A DNA stretch of 64,000 nt from R-RK-3 sp963842775. Lineage in GTDB: Bacteria; Pseudomonadota; Alphaproteobacteria; Rhizobiales; Rhodomicrobiaceae. A model generated the notes under the pieces. The model was not told the origin of the DNA, made no database searches, and saw nothing but the letters and a program-made list of their open reading frames with translations. Shown here piece after piece: positions 9,343 to 18,171 of this stretch; the stretch's first letter is position 1, and the number at the start of each line of letters is the position of its first letter. The position numbers were made by a program, and so were the translations under genes. The stretch lies in assembly GCA_963842775.1 (NCBI GenBank), contig CAWJHQ010000013.1, positions 124,001 to 188,000 of the forward strand. The letters are read 5' to 3'.

Positions 9343-9811
9343 TTAGCTGGCGTCGTCGCTGTCCTGCCAGCGCAAAGCGGCGGTGTCATCGGCAGATTTG
9401 GCGTTCACCCAATTTCCCTCGACCCTCTTGCGGCTCCTCCTTTTTCCAGAACGGTGCGCTGGTTTTCAGGTAATCCATCAGGAATTCGGCCGCCTCGAAT
9501 GCCGCCTGCCGATGCGGCGAGGCCGTGACCACCAGCACGATATTGTCGCCGGGCAGCAGCCTCCCATGACGGTGAATGATGGTGCTGGCGCTCAAGGGCC
9601 AGCGTGCCGCCGCCTCGGCCTCGATGCGCTCCAGCTCCTTCTCGGTCATGCCGGGATAGTGTTCGAGCGTCATTGCGCGGATGGCATTTTCTCCCTCTCC
9701 CCGTCGCACCAGACCGGTGAAACTCACCACCGCGCCGATATCGTCACGCCCGGCCGTCAGCGCGCGGATTTCCGCTGCGCAGTCGAAATCTTCAGCCTGG
9801 ACCCGGATCAC
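9343..9811 (-). CDS. moaE: Molybdopterin synthase catalytic subunit MoaE, one frame break near the C-terminus
   Basis: Large subunit of molybdopterin synthase, which with MoaD converts cyclic pyranopterin monophosphate to molybdopterin. Conserved features include GAVVSFTGLVRR, LEHYPGMTEKELERI, HRHGRLLPGD and FMDYLKTSAPFWKKE in family order. As sequenced the frame stops at 9386. Removing one T from the run 9413-9415 restores a typical MoaE end (GNWVNAKSADDTAALRW) and a stop at 9343, giving 155 residues, the usual length. No moaD lies next to it. Confidence 0.92.
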
Positions 9812-9907
9812 GATCGCCTCCTCAATCCGTCGTTTGCGGACACTGCGCTTTCAAAAAGGGCACGCTGGCGAGTTATGCTTCAAGCCACAGCCAAAATGGA
9901 GAAACGC

Positions 9908-10198
9908 ATGCCCAAGGGTTATTGGATTGCTCGCGTCACCGTCAACAACGCAGACATGTATCCGGAATATGTGCGCACGGCCGCGCCCGCATTCCAGAAA
10001 TACGGCGCGCGTTTTATTGCACGCGGTGGCCGGCATGAAGCCGTGGAAGGCGAAGGGCGCGCGCGGAACGTCATCATCGAATTTGATAGTTTCGAGCGAG
10101 CCGTCGCGTGCTATCGCTCGCCGGAATATCAGGCCGCGGTCGCAATCCGGCAACGCTGCGCCGACGGCGAAATCGTTGTGGTCGAGGGTGTCGAATAG
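9908..10198 (+). CDS. DUF1330 family protein
   Basis: 96-residue protein of the DUF1330 group (ferredoxin-like alpha/beta fold related to dimeric alpha-beta barrel proteins). It opens MPKGYWIARVTV and contains the usual YPEYVRTAAPAFQKYGARF and FDSFERAVACYRSPEYQAA segments. ATG 9908 is preceded by GGAGA. The function of the family is unknown. It is 15 bp upstream of an SDR gene, and the two probably form a small operon. Confidence 0.88.
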   Translation: MPKGYWIARVTVNNADMYPEYVRTAAPAFQKYGARFIARGGRHEAVEGEGRARNVIIEFDSFERAVACYRSPEYQAAVAIRQRCADGEIVVVEGVE

Positions 10199-10213
10199 CC
10201 GCTCAGGCTCATC

Positions 10214-10954
10214 ATGACCAAACTTGCGGGAAAAAAGGCGCTCGTGACCGGCGCCAGCCGAGGGATCGGCGCGGCCATCGCCAAGGGCCTGGCGGAGGCG
10301 GGGGCGGATGTCGCCCTCACTTTCTTCAACTCGCCTGCCGAAGCCGAGGCGACGCTCGGCGCAATTCGCGATTTCGGCGTGCGCGGCGAGGCAATCCGGG
10401 CCGATGCGGGCGACGGTGAGGCGGTGCGGCACGCTGTCGCCCTCGCCCATGAGCGGCTGGGCGGGCTGGATATCCTCGTCAACAATGCCGGCATCTTCAA
10501 ACGCCAGCCGCTTCAGGAGACCACGGACGAGGAGTTCGACCGCGTCATGGCGGTCAATGTGCGCGGGGCGTATATCGCCATCAAGGCGGCCGTGCCGCTT
10601 ATGGGCAAGGGCGGACGAATCATAAACATGAGCAGCACTTTTGGCGCGCGGGTGCCCGCGACGGGTATCGGCCTTTACGCCACGAGCAAATTCGCGGTCG
10701 CGGGCATGACCCGCGCTTTCGCCCGCGATCTCGCTTCGCACGGCATTACTGTGAACGCGATCCAGCCCGGTCCTATCGCCACGGACATGAATCCCGACGA
10801 CAGCCGTCACGCCCGGCTGATGACCATGATGACGGCGCTCGGCCGTTATGGACAGCCGGCGGATGTGGCGCGTATGGCCGTGTTTCTCGCTGGCGAAGCG
10901 TCCGCCTTTATCACCGGCGCCACCTTCAACGTTGATGGTGGATTCGAAACTTAA
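10214..10954 (+). CDS. Short-chain dehydrogenase/reductase (FabG-like)
   Basis: 246-residue classical SDR using NAD(P)H. TGASRGIG cofactor motif at residues 13-20, NNAG at about 92-95, catalytic YATSK at about 155-159 with an upstream Ser (NMSST), and the C-terminal NVDGGF expected of FabG-like enzymes. The length and all catalytic residues fit an active oxidoreductase. Substrate cannot be predicted; it is unlikely to be the fatty-acid FabG because no fab genes are near. Transcribed with the DUF1330 gene. Confidence 0.9.
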   Translation: MTKLAGKKALVTGASRGIGAAIAKGLAEAGADVALTFFNSPAEAEATLGAIRDFGVRGEAIRADAGDGEAVRHAVALAHERLGGLDILVNNAGIFKRQPLQETTDEEFDRVMAVNVRGAYIAIKAAVPLMGKGGRIINMSSTFGARVPATGIGLYATSKFAVAGMTRAFARDLASHGITVNAIQPGPIATDMNPDDSRHARLMTMMTALGRYGQPADVARMAVFLAGEASAFITGATFNVDGGFET

Positions 10955-11152
10955 GGTCAGCGCTTAGTCCAGCTTGGGAACTTCCCCAGTGCCCAAATGG
11001 TTTCGGCACAGTTGAGCGGCGTTCGCGCTTGTAGCGTTCATGCCGCAGTCACAAACCGTGCGCGATGGTCGTCCTCAAAAATGACGCAACGCGGCTCTTT
11101 ACTAGAGCCTGGCGCAGCTTTGTCTGTGCCCAATCCAACGAAAGGCCAGGAA

Positions 11153-13195
11153 ATGCCGATAATACGAACGAGAGACGCAGTTTTCCTTGTAGGTACGGCG
11201 ATGGGGATTGCCGCCTCTTCGGGCGCAATACAGGCCGAACCCCGGGCACTGGATGACGCGCGGATCATTCTCGCGCAGGGCCAGCGAAATGACGCCGAGG
11301 AAGAGAAGAAGCGCCGCGAACGTCGCCGCGAGGAACCCAGGAGCCAGGGTGGGTCGCAAGGTCAGGGCGGCGGCCAGGGCCAAGGTGGCGGGCAAGGCGG
11401 GAACAGGCGCGAGTTCAGGGGCAGGGCAGGGCCAGGGCCAGGGCGGTGGGCAAGGCGGGAGCCGGCGCGAGTTGCAGGGCCAGGGTCAAGGCAATCAGGG
11501 ACAAGGCCAGGGCGGCGGACAAGGCGGCAGCCGGCGCGAGCTGCAGGGCCAAGGTCAGGGTCAGGGACAGGGCCAGGGCGGCGGGCAAGGCGGCAACCGG
11601 CGCGAGCTGCAGGGGCAGGGTCAAGGCAATCAGGGACAAGGCCAGGGCATCGGGCAAGGCGACAAACGGCGCGAGTTGCAGGGCCAGGGACAAGGCACAG
11701 GGACAAGGACAGGGCGGCGGGCAAGGCGACAAACGGCGCGAGTTGCAGGGCCAGGGACAAGGCAATCAGGGGCAAGGCCAGGGCGGCGGGCAAGGCGACA
11801 AACGGCGCGAGCTGCAGGGACAGGGACAAGGCAACAGGGGCAAGGCCAGGGCGGCGGGCAAGGCGACAAACGGCGCGAGCTGCAGGGCCAGGGACAAGGC
11901 AATCAGGGGCAAGGCCAGGGCGGCGGGCAAGGCGACAAACGGCGCGAGCTGCAGGGCCAGGGACAAGGCAATCAGGGACAAGGCCAGGGCGGCGGGCAAG
12001 GCGACAAACGGCGCGAGCTGCAGGGCCAGGGACAAGGCAACAGGGGCAAGGGCCGGGCAAAGGCCAGATACAGGATCCTCGCCTTGGACAGGATAAGGAT
12101 AAGGCCGGAAAGGACGGGCCGGGCGATGCACGCCGTTCGGAGCGCGCCCTGCGCAATCGCGAAAAGAGCAGCGAAGATCGCTTGCGCGACGGGGTGATAT
12201 CAAGCGAGCAACAGCAGCTGGGTCGCAAGGAACGCACGAGTTCTCCAGCGGAAAGCTGAAAGACGTCACACGCCAGCGCCGGGAACGCAGATGGAAGGCG
12301 GCCGCATCGTTATCGAGGAGGCGGACAATCGCAGCATCGAACGCGACCGCGGCAAGGTGATCATCCGGAACGACGAAACCGAACGATCTGAAGGGCGCCT
12401 CGAGCGATTTCCGCGTCGAGAAGGGCGAAGGCGGCAAAAGCCGCACCATCATCAAACGGTCGGACGGCGTCGAGATCATCACCATAAAGGACGAAAACGG
12501 CCGACTTTCTAAGCCGCGTCAAGCACTGGCCCGATGGGCGTGAGAAGATTCTGATCAACAATGAGTACAAGCACGGGGGCAGGTACGTGACCGCAGGTAC
12601 CGTCATCGGGATCGTGATGGCGGCGGAGGCGGCGGCTTCGAGTTCTATCTCGAACTGCCCGAAGTGGTGGTCAATATTCCGCAGGACGAATATTTCGTGG
12701 ATGCGGACGACGCATCGGAAGAAGAGATCGAACAGGCGCTGAGCGCAGAGCCGGTGGAAGACATCGAGGGCGAGTATACGCTGGACGAAATCCGCTATAA
12801 TCGAGGATTGCGGCAACGGCTGCGCCGGGTCAATCTGGACTTCGATCAATTTCGAGTTTGGCGCCTGGGACGTGCGGCAGGAGCAGATCGGCAATCTCCA
12901 GGAAGTGGCAGACGCGATCAAGAACATCCTCCGCCGCAATCCGGATGAGGTATTCCTCGTCGCTGGCCATACCGATGCGGTCGGCTCCGATGAGGACAAT
13001 CTATCCCTCTCCGACCGCCGTGCGGAGACGGTCGCCCGCGTCCTGACCGACGAGTTCGGGGTGCCCCCGGAAAACCTCGTCACGCAAGGATATGGCGAGC
13101 AGGATCTGCTGGTCACCACCACGGAACCCGAGATACGCAATCGCCGCGTCGAGTTCATGCGGATCACGCCGTTCCTCGCGCAGAAGGACGAATAA
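11153..13195 (+). CDS. OmpA-family protein with Gly/Gln-rich tandem-repeat linker, several frame breaks
   Basis: Outer-membrane or periplasmic protein with a signal peptide (MPIIRTRDAVFLVGTAMG..., mature end about residue 25-38), a basic Arg/Glu segment, a long Gly/Gln linker made of about nine 23-residue units each ending RREL (11.4-12.06 kb), a charged middle part, a VVNIPQDEYFVDADDAS region, and a C-terminal OmpA-like peptidoglycan-binding domain (VFLVAGHTDAVGSDEDN ... LSDRRAETVARVL, then NRRVEFM). No single frame covers it; I see changes near 11.41, 11.70, 11.83 and 12.06 kb, then near 12.26, 12.38, 12.5-12.66 and 12.85 kb. The net length divides by 3. Related OmpA proteins with the same C-terminal half are widespread in Rhizobiales. 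A terminator follows at 13254. Confidence 0.75.
11380..12060 (+). repeat. 69-bp tandem repeat in the OmpA-family gene
   Basis: The marker GCGCGAG recurs at 11407, 11465, 11534, 11600, 11669, 11736, 11805, 11873, 11942 and 12011. The spacings are 58, 69, 66, 69, 67, 69, 68, 69 and 69 bp, so the unit is 69 bp (23 codons) with one short unit at each point where the frame changes (58, 67, 68). Each unit encodes a Gly/Gln stretch followed by a basic DKRREL or SRREL block. Confidence 0.93.
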
Positions 13196-13253
13196 ACGTC
13201 ACGCCGCGTGCCGGATCGCTCACCAAACCGCGACCCGGCATGCCGGCATCAAG

Positions 13254-13289
13254 AAAAGCGCCGCCCGGAGAACCGGAGCGGCGCTTTTT
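13254..13289. terminator. Bidirectional rho-independent terminator
   Basis: Stem GCGCCGC (13258-13264) pairs with GCGGCGC (13278-13284), with an inner CCGG/CCGG stem and AGAA loop. Five T follow on the plus strand and four A precede, so it can end transcripts of both the OmpA gene (plus) and ypfJ (minus), which converge here. Confidence 0.9.
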
Positions 13290-13322
13290 ATTTTGGGTTG
13301 AAGCTGCGCTGGCTGCTTCGTC

Positions 13323-14273
13323 TCAGGCGCCGCTGAAAGTGTCGCAGGCCTTCATATCGCCACTCTCGAATCCGCGCCGAAACCAGGTGACGCGCTGCTC
13401 GGACGTGCCATGCGTAAAGGCGTCCGGCACCACCCGTCCCTGAGTGCGCTTCTGAATGCGATCATCGCCGATGGCGGCGGCCGCGTTCATCGCTTCCTCG
13501 ATGTCGCCCGGTTCCACGACCTGCAGCTTCGCTTGTGCATGGTTTGCCCACAGACCGGCAAGGCAATCGGCCTGAAGCTCCATTTTCACCTGGATCGCAT
13601 TGCCTTCGGCTTCGCCGCTGCGCGCCCGCATCCGCATCACCTTTTCCGTGGTGCCGAGCAGGGTCTGCACATGATGGCCGATTTCGTGGGCAACGACATA
13701 GGCCTGGGCGAAATCGCCCGGGGCGCGGAACCGGTTCTTCAGGTCGCTATAGAAGGTGAGATCGATGTAGACCTTGCCGTCATTCGGGCAATAGAACGGC
13801 CCCATCTGCGCGACCCCCATTCCGCATTGTGAATCGACATCGCCGCGAAACAGCACCAGTTTCGGCGGCGTATAGGTCTTGCCGTCACGCTGGAACTGCT
13901 CGCCCCAGACCTCTTCGGTGGTTTTCAGGACGACAGAGGTGAATTGCGTCAGCTCCTGCTCCTCGGCGCTTAGCGGACGCGCGGCCTCGCGGGGACTCTC
14001 GCTTCGGGGGAATGGAATACTGTCGTCGCCGCCTCCCTCCAGGATGACGCGCGGGTCGATGCCGAGAAAATATGCCAGCGCAAGGACCACCAGCACGCCG
14101 ACGATGCCGAGACCGCCGCCGCTGCCTCCCGGAATGGGAATGCCGCGCGGAAAGCCGCCGCCGCCCTCGTCGTCCCCGCCTCGCGGAAATGGGAACGGAA
14201 AGCGCCGCCGCCCGCTCGACTCGTCCCGGCGATCCTCTACATTGTCGCTTCCCTCACGGTCACGCCAGCGCAT
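13323..14273 (-). CDS. ypfJ: YpfJ-family neutral zinc metallopeptidase
   Basis: Membrane-anchored zinc peptidase of the YpfJ (Zn_peptidase, PF04228) family. A basic, Gly-rich N-terminal cytoplasmic part is followed by one transmembrane helix (IVGVLVVLALAYFLGI) and a large catalytic domain with HEIGHH and a downstream glutamate region (MELQADCLAGLWA), both conserved in this family. 316 residues with the start at 14273 (MRWRDREGS). Eight more upstream codons are open but overlap the decarboxylase gene. The 5' end overlaps the malonyl-CoA decarboxylase stop by 14 bp. Target proteins are unknown. Confidence 0.9.
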   Translation of the reverse strand: MRWRDREGSDNVEDRRDESSGRRRFPFPFPRGGDDEGGGGFPRGIPIPGGSGGGLGIVGVLVVLALAYFLGIDPRVILEGGGDDSIPFPRSESPREAARPLSAEEQELTQFTSVVLKTTEEVWGEQFQRDGKTYTPPKLVLFRGDVDSQCGMGVAQMGPFYCPNDGKVYIDLTFYSDLKNRFRAPGDFAQAYVVAHEIGHHVQTLLGTTEKVMRMRARSGEAEGNAIQVKMELQADCLAGLWANHAQAKLQVVEPGDIEEAMNAAAAIGDDRIQKRTQGRVVPDAFTHGTSEQRVTWFRRGFESGDMKACDTFSGA

Positions 14274-15663
14274 CTTGTTCTCCTTGATTTTTTGCAACCT
14301 CGTCCGCCACCGTCACCAGAGCCTGCGATTTCTCCGGCACTTTCAAAAACGTCCGCACCGGCTTCGAAGCGGCAACCGCTCCTGAATTGGCGAACAGCTC
14401 GTGATTACGTTCGATGTCGCGCAGATCGTAGCGATAATTCACCATAAGACCATGCGCTTCCTTCATGCCCTTCGGCGAGGTGTTCCCGAGCCAGTTAATG
14501 CGTTCAAGGCGGGCTCCGTTCCCGAGATGGAAGCGAGCGACCGGATCGACCGGCCGACCGTGGATGTTCTTCGCGGCAAGAAAATAATGGGCTGCGGCCG
14601 CCATCAGCACCGGATGCATGGCCTCGGCGAGTTCTTCATCGTCCGTCCAGCCCTCATCCGCCAGATTGTCGAGAATGGCCATTTCGGTGGCGTCGAGATA
14701 GGTCAGAATCTGACTGGCTTTGGCGCGCTCCAGCCAGGTGCTGAAGCCGGGCACCGGCGACAGGGTTACGAATGTTTTCAAGCTCGGTATGGCGCGGGCC
14801 AGATCTTCCACGACCTGCTTGATCAGGAAATTGCCAAAGGAAATGCCCCGCAAGCCATCCTGACAGTTGGAAATCGAGTAAAAGACCGCGGTGGTCGGCT
14901 CGCGCATTTCCTGAGGCTCGCGCTTTTGCTCTTCAAGCACCTGGCGGATCGAGCCGGGCACATCCCGGGTCAGCGCTACCTGCACGAAAATCAGCGGCTC
15001 ATCGACCAGCGAGGGGTGAAAAAAGGCGAAGCACCGCCTGTCGGCGGGATCGAGGCGGCGACGCAGATCGTCCCAGCCCTGGATTTCGTGCACCGCCTCA
15101 TAGCGGATGATCTTCTCCAGGATGTTGGCCGGAGTTGACCAGTCGATCCGCTGCAGAACCAGGAAACCGCGATTGAACCAGGAAACCAGCTGGTTGACGA
15201 AATCGCGATCTACGGCGGCGAGCGCATCGTCGCTCCTCAGAAACCGCAGCAGGTCCTTACGCATGGCGACGATATCCGCTGTCGCACCGGGGGCGAGATT
15301 GAGGCGCCGCAAATATTCCAGACGCGGCGGTTCGATGGATTGCGTCAGCCGCTTCAGCGTGTCGGGCCCCGGCGATTGCACAAAACCGCGCGCGGCATTC
15401 AATACCTTGTCGGTATCGGGAGTAATGGTTTCGGCGAGAAACCGGAAAAATTGATGCCGGCCGTCATCGTCCAATGCCTTATAGCGGGTGAGAATTTGCC
15501 GGGCGAGCACGACACCCGACGCTTCGCCGCGGCCGGATAACAGCGCCCGGGACAGGCTTTCGACCGTTTCACCTTGGCTTGAGACGATCCCCGATAGATC
15601 AAGAATTTGCCGTCCGCGATCCGAAATGGCCGTGAGTAGTTCGCCAAAAAAAGAAACGTTCAT
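14260..15663 (-). CDS. matA: Malonyl-CoA decarboxylase
   Basis: Converts malonyl-CoA to acetyl-CoA and CO2. 467 residues, typical for the bacterial enzyme. An N-terminal helical domain (to about 170) is followed by the acetyltransferase-like catalytic domain with CFAFFHPSLVDEPLIFVQVAL, YSISNCQDGLRGISFGNFLIKQV and FVTLSPVPGF, including the conserved His and Ser of the active site. The late segment ARFHLGNGARLERINWLGN is also characteristic. Divergent to a GntR regulator at 15913. No malonyl-CoA synthetase (matB) or malonate transporter lies next to it. Confidence 0.93.
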   Translation of the reverse strand: MNVSFFGELLTAISDRGRQILDLSGIVSSQGETVESLSRALLSGRGEASGVVLARQILTRYKALDDDGRHQFFRFLAETITPDTDKVLNAARGFVQSPGPDTLKRLTQSIEPPRLEYLRRLNLAPGATADIVAMRKDLLRFLRSDDALAAVDRDFVNQLVSWFNRGFLVLQRIDWSTPANILEKIIRYEAVHEIQGWDDLRRRLDPADRRCFAFFHPSLVDEPLIFVQVALTRDVPGSIRQVLEEQKREPQEMREPTTAVFYSISNCQDGLRGISFGNFLIKQVVEDLARAIPSLKTFVTLSPVPGFSTWLERAKASQILTYLDATEMAILDNLADEGWTDDEELAEAMHPVLMAAAAHYFLAAKNIHGRPVDPVARFHLGNGARLERINWLGNTSPKGMKEAHGLMVNYRYDLRDIERNHELFANSGAVAASKPVRTFLKVPEKSQALVTVADEVAKNQGEQDALA

Positions 15664-15912
15664 TCCCGCTCCCGCAATCTACGGCGTCTCCGTAATGATC
15701 CCTATGCCTAGATGAGCTCCGCGCTTCGGCTTTGCCTCCGTAAGAACAAGTACTCTTGCTATGATGGCTTTTCTTAAAAAAACATTTTATACAACGGTGC
15801 ATCCTTCGTATACGTGATCAGCCGTTGCTGCTGTGGCCTGAAGGATTTAGGACATAGCTTCGCAAGCTCTCAATTTGCAACTCGGTTGAAGCGCAGTCAG
15901 GCAGGTTCTCCC
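15664..15912. promoter_or_regulatory. Divergent control region with CGTATACG palindrome
   Basis: A 249-bp region between the divergent malonyl-CoA decarboxylase and GntR genes. The perfect palindrome CGTATACG lies at 15807-15814, about 145 bp upstream of the decarboxylase start, with an AT-rich stretch (15770-15795) beside it. GntR/FCD regulators often bind GTATAC-centred sites, so this is a candidate operator; that link is inference. Confidence 0.45.
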
Positions 15913-16653
15913 ATGGCGTCGTCGATCGCGGAAACGCTCAAGCAAAAAATTGAGCATGATATTCTGATGTTCAAACTTAAGCCGGGGGAGCGGCTGGACG
16001 AATCTCGGTTGGCGGAACGGTTTGGCAGCTCGCGGACACCCGTGCGCGAAGCGCTGCGCCAGCTCGCCGCTGAAGGGTTCGTGCGCATCCGCACGCATCG
16101 GGGCGCGGTGGTTTCCGGCCTCAGCATGGCGGAGCTGATCGACATGTTCGAGATGATGGCGATATACGAGGGCATCTGCGCAAGGCTGGCCGCGAAACAC
16201 GCAACGCCGGACGAGATGGCGCAAATCGCCGACGCCCACGACGCCTGCCGGGCGCGATGCGAAGCCGACGATTTTGACGGCTATTGCATCAGCAATGTCC
16301 GTTTTCACGATTCGATTTATCGCGCCAGCCACAACGGCTATCTGATCAAACAAACGGTTTCCATTCGCAACAGGCTGGGGGCCTATCGCCGCTTTCAGCT
16401 GAGACGCAACAACCGGCTGCGCGATTCGTTCCGGGAGCATCAAGTGGTGTTCGACGCCATAAAGGCGGGCGACACGGAGGCCGCGGACCGCGCCATGCGC
16501 GAACACATTAACGCTCATGGCTCGCTGATCACCTCGCTCATCAGCCGCTTGCCGCCGGAATATTTCGCCGATAGCCATGCGGGTGCGGCGCAAAACGCGA
16601 TCGCACGGCCGGCCAATAGCAGCTATCCGGCCGCGGCTCTGGCATTCGAGTAG
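15913..16653 (+). CDS. GntR-family regulator (FCD type), probable MatR-like
   Basis: 246-residue transcription factor. Winged-helix DNA-binding domain at residues about 10-75 with RLAERFGSSRTPVREALRQLAAEGFV, the GntR signature, followed by an all-helical FCD ligand domain (FEMMAIYEGICARLAA ... FHDSIYRASHN ... EHQVVFDAIKAGD), with His residues suited to metal binding. ATG 15913 is the start that places the HTH correctly; upstream codons in frame are unrelated. Divergent to malonyl-CoA decarboxylase, so control of malonate or malonyl-CoA breakdown is likely, as for MatR. Confidence 0.88.
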   Translation: MASSIAETLKQKIEHDILMFKLKPGERLDESRLAERFGSSRTPVREALRQLAAEGFVRIRTHRGAVVSGLSMAELIDMFEMMAIYEGICARLAAKHATPDEMAQIADAHDACRARCEADDFDGYCISNVRFHDSIYRASHNGYLIKQTVSIRNRLGAYRRFQLRRNNRLRDSFREHQVVFDAIKAGDTEAADRAMREHINAHGSLITSLISRLPPEYFADSHAGAAQNAIARPANSSYPAAALAFE

Positions 16654-16735
16654 GCGACCAATCCGGCCCCGGCAGCATTCGATCCGAATAAGGTCGGTGG
16701 CGTCGAAAGTGGAATGAAGCGACGCGGTCGGCTGC

Positions 16736-17260
16736 TTAACCCCGTCTGAGCGCGCCCACTTCTTGGCTCAGCTTCTCCAGCCACCTTTCGATGCGCGCGA
16801 GGTTCACACCCATATCCGCATAGCCGAGTTGCGAGCGCGAATAGATGGCTATGGTCGAGCGCCCGTCGGGCCGTTCCAGGAAGCGGACGACGATCGTATC
16901 CGGGAAGCGCATTTTCTCGCTGCGCTGAACATAGCGATCGGTTGACATCCGGTCGTCGATATCGACGAGGGTGAGGCGACGTTCCGGCAAAATCGCCCGC
17001 GCGAACGCCTCGCGCAGGACCGATGGCGCAACCGCGAATTCCGGCGGCAGGATATCGATCTTCGCGGGGCACAGATCGGGCGGGCAGGCAAGCGCGTCGT
17101 TCGGCCTATCACGGCGCCGCAAGCTTTCGAACATGACGGGGCCGAGATCGGCGGGGCCGAACAGAGTCCAGATCCGCTCCGGACCCAAGAGCAAAAAGAC
17201 TCCGCCTAGCGCAGCCACAATCGCCGCGATCACGGAGGTGACAACAAGCCAGGCGCTCAA
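16736..17260 (-). CDS. DUF1499 family membrane-anchored protein
   Basis: 174-residue protein with one N-terminal transmembrane helix (AWLVVTSVIAAIVAALGGVF) and a DUF1499 domain. The domain shows RPNDALACPPDLCP near the start, TLVDIDDRMSTDRYVQRSEKMRFPD in the middle and a final RIERWLEKL helix. DUF1499 proteins are often described as lipoprotein-like or photosynthesis-associated but the role is unknown. No lipobox is seen here. Convergent with the GntR gene. Confidence 0.82.
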   Translation of the reverse strand: MSAWLVVTSVIAAIVAALGGVFLLLGPERIWTLFGPADLGPVMFESLRRRDRPNDALACPPDLCPAKIDILPPEFAVAPSVLREAFARAILPERRLTLVDIDDRMSTDRYVQRSEKMRFPDTIVVRFLERPDGRSTIAIYSRSQLGYADMGVNLARIERWLEKLSQEVGALRRG

Positions 17261-17406
17261 CCCACCGCTCCCTCAACCGCTTTCCGAGAACGACAGCAGG
17301 CTTAGCATGACAGCCCGGCAAGAGGTAGACCGGTCGAGGAAATTCGCTGGAATGCGCCAGTGCCTCCGGTGCGGTGGTTCACATCGCACCGAGTCCTTCG
17401 GCAGAT

Positions 17407-17640
17407 TTAGTAGCGTCCGGGCTCGGCGTTAATGAACTTTTGGGTGATTTCGCGCTCAAGGCTGTCGGTCAGAATGCCGCCGTGATCGTTGATATAGCGC
17501 TCGATCCGATGGTCATTGCGCGTGACGCGCAGGGAGTTGAGCCATTTCGTTCCCCTCGCGATGATCGAGGCATCCTGATCCGTCTTCCGTCCGGCCCCCA
17601 AAAGTTGAGCGCCCCCAAGGAAGGCAATATTCATAGCCAT
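17407..17640 (-). CDS. Small hypothetical protein, 77 residues
   Basis: 77-residue open frame starting MAMNIAFLGGAQLLG and ending NAEPGRY. The ATG at 17640 has an AGGAGG ribosome-binding site just upstream, which favours a real gene. It has no transmembrane segment or known motif, is moderately charged and probably cytoplasmic. The upstream in-frame codons to 17748 look like read-through. I do not recognise it. Confidence 0.45.
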   Translation of the reverse strand: MAMNIAFLGGAQLLGAGRKTDQDASIIARGTKWLNSLRVTRNDHRIERYINDHGGILTDSLEREITQKFINAEPGRY

Positions 17641-17792
17641 GTCGGCCTCCTGTCGCATATTGGGAAGCACCTGCCCCGGTGTCTCCCGCCTGCGAAATTG
17701 GGCGTTTTCGCAACTGCGAACAACCCATATCGCAGCGCACCCTCCCATGCGTGCCGTGCATAGCTCGTCATTTGCCGAGCAGGAATGGTCTG

Positions 17793-18032
17793 TCAGACCA
17801 GGAGAAACGCAAAAAATAAGAAGAAGACACCCAGCGGGACGAGTATCGGCCAGAGCTCTCCTGCAGACGCAGAATTCACTATAGTCCCGTCCCTACTATT
17901 CCCGTCCAGAATCCTGCCATCGCCGCCACAGACGCCGCACTTGACGGAATGGATGTTGGGGCTTCCGTCGTGCGTGATGATGTAGTTGACGCCGGTTCCC
18001 TTGCAATGAGGGCAAACGATCGTATCGGGCAT
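17793..18032 (-). CDS. Small membrane protein with DnaJ-like zinc motif
   Basis: 79-residue protein. Two CxxCxGxG-type motifs, CPHCKGTG at residues 7-14 and CGVCGGDG at about 32-39, match the half-sites of a DnaJ zinc finger and could bind one zinc ion. A single C-terminal transmembrane helix follows (LWPILVPLGVFFLFFAFLLV). The domain would therefore be tethered to the membrane, probably facing the cytoplasm. There is no J domain. Function unknown; similar small DnaJ-zinc proteins are seen in alphaproteobacteria. Confidence 0.65.
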   Translation of the reverse strand: MPDTIVCPHCKGTGVNYIITHDGSPNIHSVKCGVCGGDGRILDGNSRDGTIVNSASAGELWPILVPLGVFFLFFAFLLV

Positions 18033-18171
18033 GAGGTACTCGTTGGTTGCGCTGGTCAGCTTTGGTTTTTAGTTAAATTGAAGATGATTGTGAGACGGTT
18101 AATTTTGCCAAGCCGCGCGGCGAATTGGCCGTGGCGATGCGGAAATGTCCGCTGCCCGAAACCACCGTGTA

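Noticed and set aside
11380..12060. Direct repeats that could look like a CRISPR array
   Set aside because: The 69-bp units are contiguous and coding, without unique spacers. They encode a Gly/Gln linker.
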